Shown in pieces: positions 61,425 through 64,000 of a stretch of 64,000 nucleotides of DNA. Position 1 is the stretch's first letter. Every line of letters starts with the position of its first letter. Made by a program: the position numbers and the translations under genes. A model generated the notes under the pieces. It was not told the DNA's origin and did not search any database. It saw only the letters and a list, made by a program, of their open reading frames with translations. The DNA is taken from contig JAZSRC010000054.1 of assembly GCA_045538305.1 (NCBI GenBank), positions 20,146 to 84,145 on the forward strand, read 5' to 3'. Source of the stretch: SFHK01 sp045538305 (GTDB lineage: Bacteria > Bacillota > Clostridia > Christensenellales > Aristaeellaceae).

Positions 61425-61562
61425 TTAGTCCGGAACGTCCGGATCGGGAACAACGCCAATGCTTCCGTCAATAATTCCCTTCAAGAGTAAATCATTCTTG
61501 TTCATGATTTGTTCGCTAATGACGATCGCAGTCATTGCAGGCTCTTCAAAGAGTTTCTTCAT
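61425..61562 (-). CDS. 45-residue peptide, candidate precursor peptide
   Basis: A short frame with GGAGG 9 nt before ATG 61562 and stop TAA 61425-61427. It starts MKKLFEEPAMTAIVISEQIM, continues with a polar and hydrophobic stretch (NKNDLLLKGIIDGSIG) and ends in acidic, Pro-rich VVPDPDVPD. No Cys, one Ser in the C-terminal half (Ser34). Basic start, hydrophobic mid-leader and a compositionally distinct C terminus suit a ribosomal peptide precursor recognised by the PqqD-like protein, but could also be a small regulatory protein. It lies 43 nt downstream of the beta-helix surface protein, without room for a promoter. Confidence 0.65.
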   Translation of the reverse strand: MKKLFEEPAMTAIVISEQIMNKNDLLLKGIIDGSIGVVPDPDVPD

Positions 61563-61605
61563 GTATCATTACCTCCAATACGAATTCCGTTACTTCAGCG
61601 TTCAC

Positions 61606-64000
61606 TTACTGTGCAGAGAAGTTAACAGCCATATAGTCAGAGTAGGCTTCAACGCCAGTTACAGTCGACTGAACAACAAACCTGACCTTCATGTTCGTAT
61701 ACTTCTCAACGTTGACTCCGGTTACCTTGAGCGAGAACGCAAGACCGGAACCGCTATATACCTGCTTGACAAAGTCATCGCTGTAATCGAATATCTGCAT
61801 ACCATTCTTATTCTCTTCAGTCCATTCAATGATAGCGGACATAGAAATCTCATTATCTACAGCACCATCACTAAACAGGGTATTATGCAGACTGTTCGGC
61901 AGAGTGGCCTTGAAACGATATTCGAATTCTCCGGTTCCATCATCATTCAGACCGCAGGATTCCATCTTCGTCCACATCTGTGTCATTTCAGTGAACAGAT
62001 AACCGTCATCCGTCTTAATCGGCGTATGCTTGTTATCCTTCGTGAGCGACAGACCATTTACAGTCAGTCTGCCCGCCTTGTCAGTATCACTGTCAATGAC
62101 ATGGTTACCGGTAAAGGCTACAAGGCCGATTGCGCCGAGCTTGTGACCGTTCAGGTCAAGCGTTACGCCGCCCATTACAACCAGTACGGTGTTCTCGGTA
62201 ACATCCGCAAGTACCTGTACGGTATCGCCGCTTCCGGCTTCCGCCAGTGCGCCGGATACGGTGGGATACTTGGCGAATACTTCTCCGCCGCGTACAATCT
62301 GTGCAACGAAGCCTTCTACCAGATAGTATACACCATTCCTGTAATCCTTGTCCATACCATCAACGCCGGACAGTACGTTAAGGTTTGCATCATCAACCGT
62401 AATGGTTGCATCCTTATCCTTAAGGTAGATGGTTCCATCAACCGTCAGCGTACCATCCACATTAACGGTGCTGTAAACGTTGAGGGTCTTGCCGGTGGGT
62501 ACTACGAACGTCGCGCCGCTGTTTACGGTCAGCGTCTGTCCGGGCATGGTGTTCATATCCTGTCCAAGCGTTACAGTACCGGATACGATTGCGATATTGT
62601 TCTGATCGTCAATCTCAAATACCGCATCATTCGTCAGATATGCTGCATCAGCCGGGCCGGCGATCGGGTAATTATCGCTGGTGATGTACGTACCGCCGTT
62701 CATGGACAGCTTGCCAACAACCGTACCAGTGAAGGTCTTGCCGTTCAGATCGAGCGTAATCGCCTTATCGAGTGCGAGAGTTTCGGTCAGGCTGATGTCC
62801 GTAAGCAGTACTACCTTGTCGCCGGTCTTCGCGGCTGCGAGAGCTTCGGCCAGAGATTCAAACTTCTCTTCGCCGATCTGCGCTACATACTCGCCAAGCT
62901 TGACGGTGTAGGTGCCATCGCCGTTATCCTTCGGGATATAGCCTTCTGCGCACCAGTTCTCCTGTACGGGGATGGAGAACGTACCGCCGGAGATTGCCAG
63001 CGTCGTGCCTTCGGATACCTCGATGATACCCGTGATTCTGCCGGTAGTGTTCACGTTTACAGTGGGCAGTGCATAGCCTGCTGCGCTGTAATCGTATACG
63101 TCAAACGCCACACAACCGACTTCAGCAATGATGCTGGTATTGCCGCTGATGTTCGTTGTGCCGCTGTTGTTAGAGAGCACATAGAGCATCTTTCTGCTGC
63201 CCGTTCCGTTGAGGGTAATATCCTCAAGATTCAGGTTCGCATAGTTCTGAACCAACATCTTGCAGCCTTCGGTCTCCGTATTAACGGTACCGTTCTTAAG
63301 GGTTACAGTGTTGTTCTTCAGAATCTGGAAGCCCAGCGTCTCGGTGCCTGCGGAACCAACGGTCGGATCGACAACGGTGTAGGCGTAGCCGCCGAAATCG
63401 ATCGTAATCGACTTATTGATTACCGCGCCACTGCCGGTTACGTTCTTGAGCAGTACGATGATGTCGCCTTCATTGGCTGCTGCAATCGCGTCAGCCAGAG
63501 TGAAGTAACCCTTCTCGCCAATCTTGGCAACGTAATCGGAGATCGGGAATACCTTCAGTCCTTCGTTCGCTTCATCAGTGTTATAGCTGTATGCGCCGGT
63601 GGGTTCGACATATGTGCCATCGTCACCATTGGTGAAGATGACGTCATAGCCGTTCTCGTTTCCGGCAGTAATGGTGTTTGCGCCGGAAATGTTCACCGTA
63701 TATGCGCCGGTAGCATTGCGTACCACGATGGGTAGCTCTGCTTTGATTGTGCAGTCTACAACCGTCATGTCGTATGCGCCGGTGCCGTCTGCGCGTACGC
63801 CGTAGCCGGTGCAGTCGAAGGTGCTGTTCTTTACTACCGCATTCGTGGACGTTCCGAGGGATACGCCGTTCTTGCCGCCCTTTACCGTTACGCCGTCGAT
63901 GGTTACGCCGGCGCAGCCGTAGGCCTGCAGCAGGGAGTGCATACCCTCTACGGTACTGTTCACGATGCTGATGTCAAAGCCCTGACGGATGCGCATGGCT
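61606..64000 (-). CDS. Large beta-helix surface protein, 5' end outside window
   Basis: At least 797 codons; the frame is open to the right edge, and the ATG at 63996 is probably internal. Right-handed parallel beta-helix character (VTIDGVTVKGGKNGVSLG, VTLKNGTVNTETEGCKM, repeated NISG and LTVNG steps). Three copies of a VAxIG...SLAEALAAAKTGDKVVLLTDI...ITLDLNGK module occur at about residues 155-205, 370-425 and 563-615 (counted from the Met at 63996), and a WCAEGYIPKDNGDGTYTVK motif is common in clostridial surface proteins. The C terminus ends NFSAQ with no LPxTG motif or transmembrane helix. Likely an exported adhesin or glycan-binding protein. Confidence 0.8.
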   Translation of the reverse strand, partial: AMRIRQGFDISIVNSTVEGMHSLLQAYGCAGVTIDGVTVKGGKNGVSLGTSTNAVVKNSTFDCTGYGVRADGTGAYDMTVVDCTIKAELPIVVRNATGAYTVNISGANTITAGNENGYDVIFTNGDDGTYVEPTGAYSYNTDEANEGLKVFPISDYVAKIGEKGYFTLADAIAAANEGDIIVLLKNVTGSGAVINKSITIDFGGYAYTVVDPTVGSAGTETLGFQILKNNTVTLKNGTVNTETEGCKMLVQNYANLNLEDITLNGTGSRKMLYVLSNNSGTTNISGNTSIIAEVGCVAFDVYDYSAAGYALPTVNVNTTGRITGIIEVSEGTTLAISGGTFSIPVQENWCAEGYIPKDNGDGTYTVKLGEYVAQIGEEKFESLAEALAAAKTGDKVVLLTDISLTETLALDKAITLDLNGKTFTGTVVGKLSMNGGTYITSDNYPIAGPADAAYLTNDAVFEIDDQNNIAIVSGTVTLGQDMNTMPGQTLTVNSGATFVVPTGKTLNVYSTVNVDGTLTVDGTIYLKDKDATITVDDANLNVLSGVDGMDKDYRNGVYYLVEGFVAQIVRGGEVFAKYPTVSGALAEAGSGDTVQVLADVTENTVLVVMGGVTLDLNGHKLGAIGLVAFTGNHVIDSDTDKAGRLTVNGLSLTKDNKHTPIKTDDGYLFTEMTQMWTKMESCGLNDDGTGEFEYRFKATLPNSLHNTLFSDGAVDNEISMSAIIEWTEENKNGMQIFDYSDDFVKQVYSGSGLAFSLKVTGVNVEKYTNMKVRFVVQSTVTGVEAYSDYMAVNFSAQ

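Noticed and set aside
61459..63735. 758-residue plus-strand open frame antisense to the beta-helix surface protein
   Set aside because: A mirror of a repetitive, Thr/Asn-rich coding sequence; the minus-strand reading has clear family motifs and repeats, the plus-strand one has none and no ribosome binding site.
1..64000. CRISPR arrays, rRNA/tRNA genes, insertion sequences, integrases
   Set aside because: Looked for regular direct repeats, tRNA cloverleaf ends and transposase motifs on both strands; none seen.

Overview
The window is a gene-dense stretch of a bacterial chromosome, most likely from an anaerobic gut or rumen Clostridia member (Christensenellales or Aristaeellaceae-like; this placement is an inference). 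Three things support it. Almost every start has a strong AGGAGG-type ribosome binding site. The promoters resemble Gram-positive sigma-A boxes. The gene content is also typical: the GlgC/GlgD pair, XpaC/TelA, LytTR/DUF3021, a DinR-type SOS box, and surface proteins with Pro/Thr linkers or SH3 repeats. I see no rRNA, tRNA, CRISPR array, insertion sequence or phage gene. TGA is used as an ordinary stop codon.

Layout. At 1-2169 is the 5' part of a secreted caspase-like protein. A sugar isomerase follows, then a glgC-glgD-glgA glycogen operon (3.3-7.3 kb). Next are a double mutarotase-like protein and an xpaC-telA-lemA-TPM envelope-stress module (8.1-11.4 kb), then exoA and asnS. A PHP-domain gene stands alone on the plus strand. 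From 15.1 to 32.2 kb a minus-strand capsule or cell-wall polysaccharide locus reads from one strong promoter at about 32.57 kb through a long, apparently structured leader. It encodes six glycosyltransferases, ManC, Wzy, Wzx, a CDP-glycerol-type transferase, acyltransferases and the three-enzyme UDP-L-FucNAc pathway (CapE/F/G). One acyltransferase is interrupted by an in-frame TGA. By eye the part above about 19.4 kb is more AT-rich than its flanks, which suggests horizontal acquisition.

Tex and phosphopentomutase are divergent at about 35 kb. A carbohydrate island follows: a Gfo/Idh oxidoreductase with a heparinase-like protein, and a GH2 beta-galactosidase-like enzyme. Between them lies an orphan 833-residue AAA+ ATPase. 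Then come an rRNA methyltransferase coupled to a nuclease-helicase fusion, an ABC/LytTR/DUF3021 module, a secreted SH3 protein divergent from uvrB-uvrA (near-consensus SOS box between them), a DUF2927-like secreted protein and a GH105-like hydrolase.

The right end (59.2-64.0 kb) is the most unusual part. It holds a large beta-helix surface protein, an unannotated 45-residue peptide with a perfect ribosome binding site, a membrane-anchored small protein, an HPr-kinase-like P-loop protein, a PqqD-like chaperone and an S24/S26-like peptidase. It looks like a minimal peptide-modification cassette with no recognisable cyclase or radical-SAM enzyme. Start codons were chosen from ribosome binding sites; families were assigned from motifs read by eye, without database searches.
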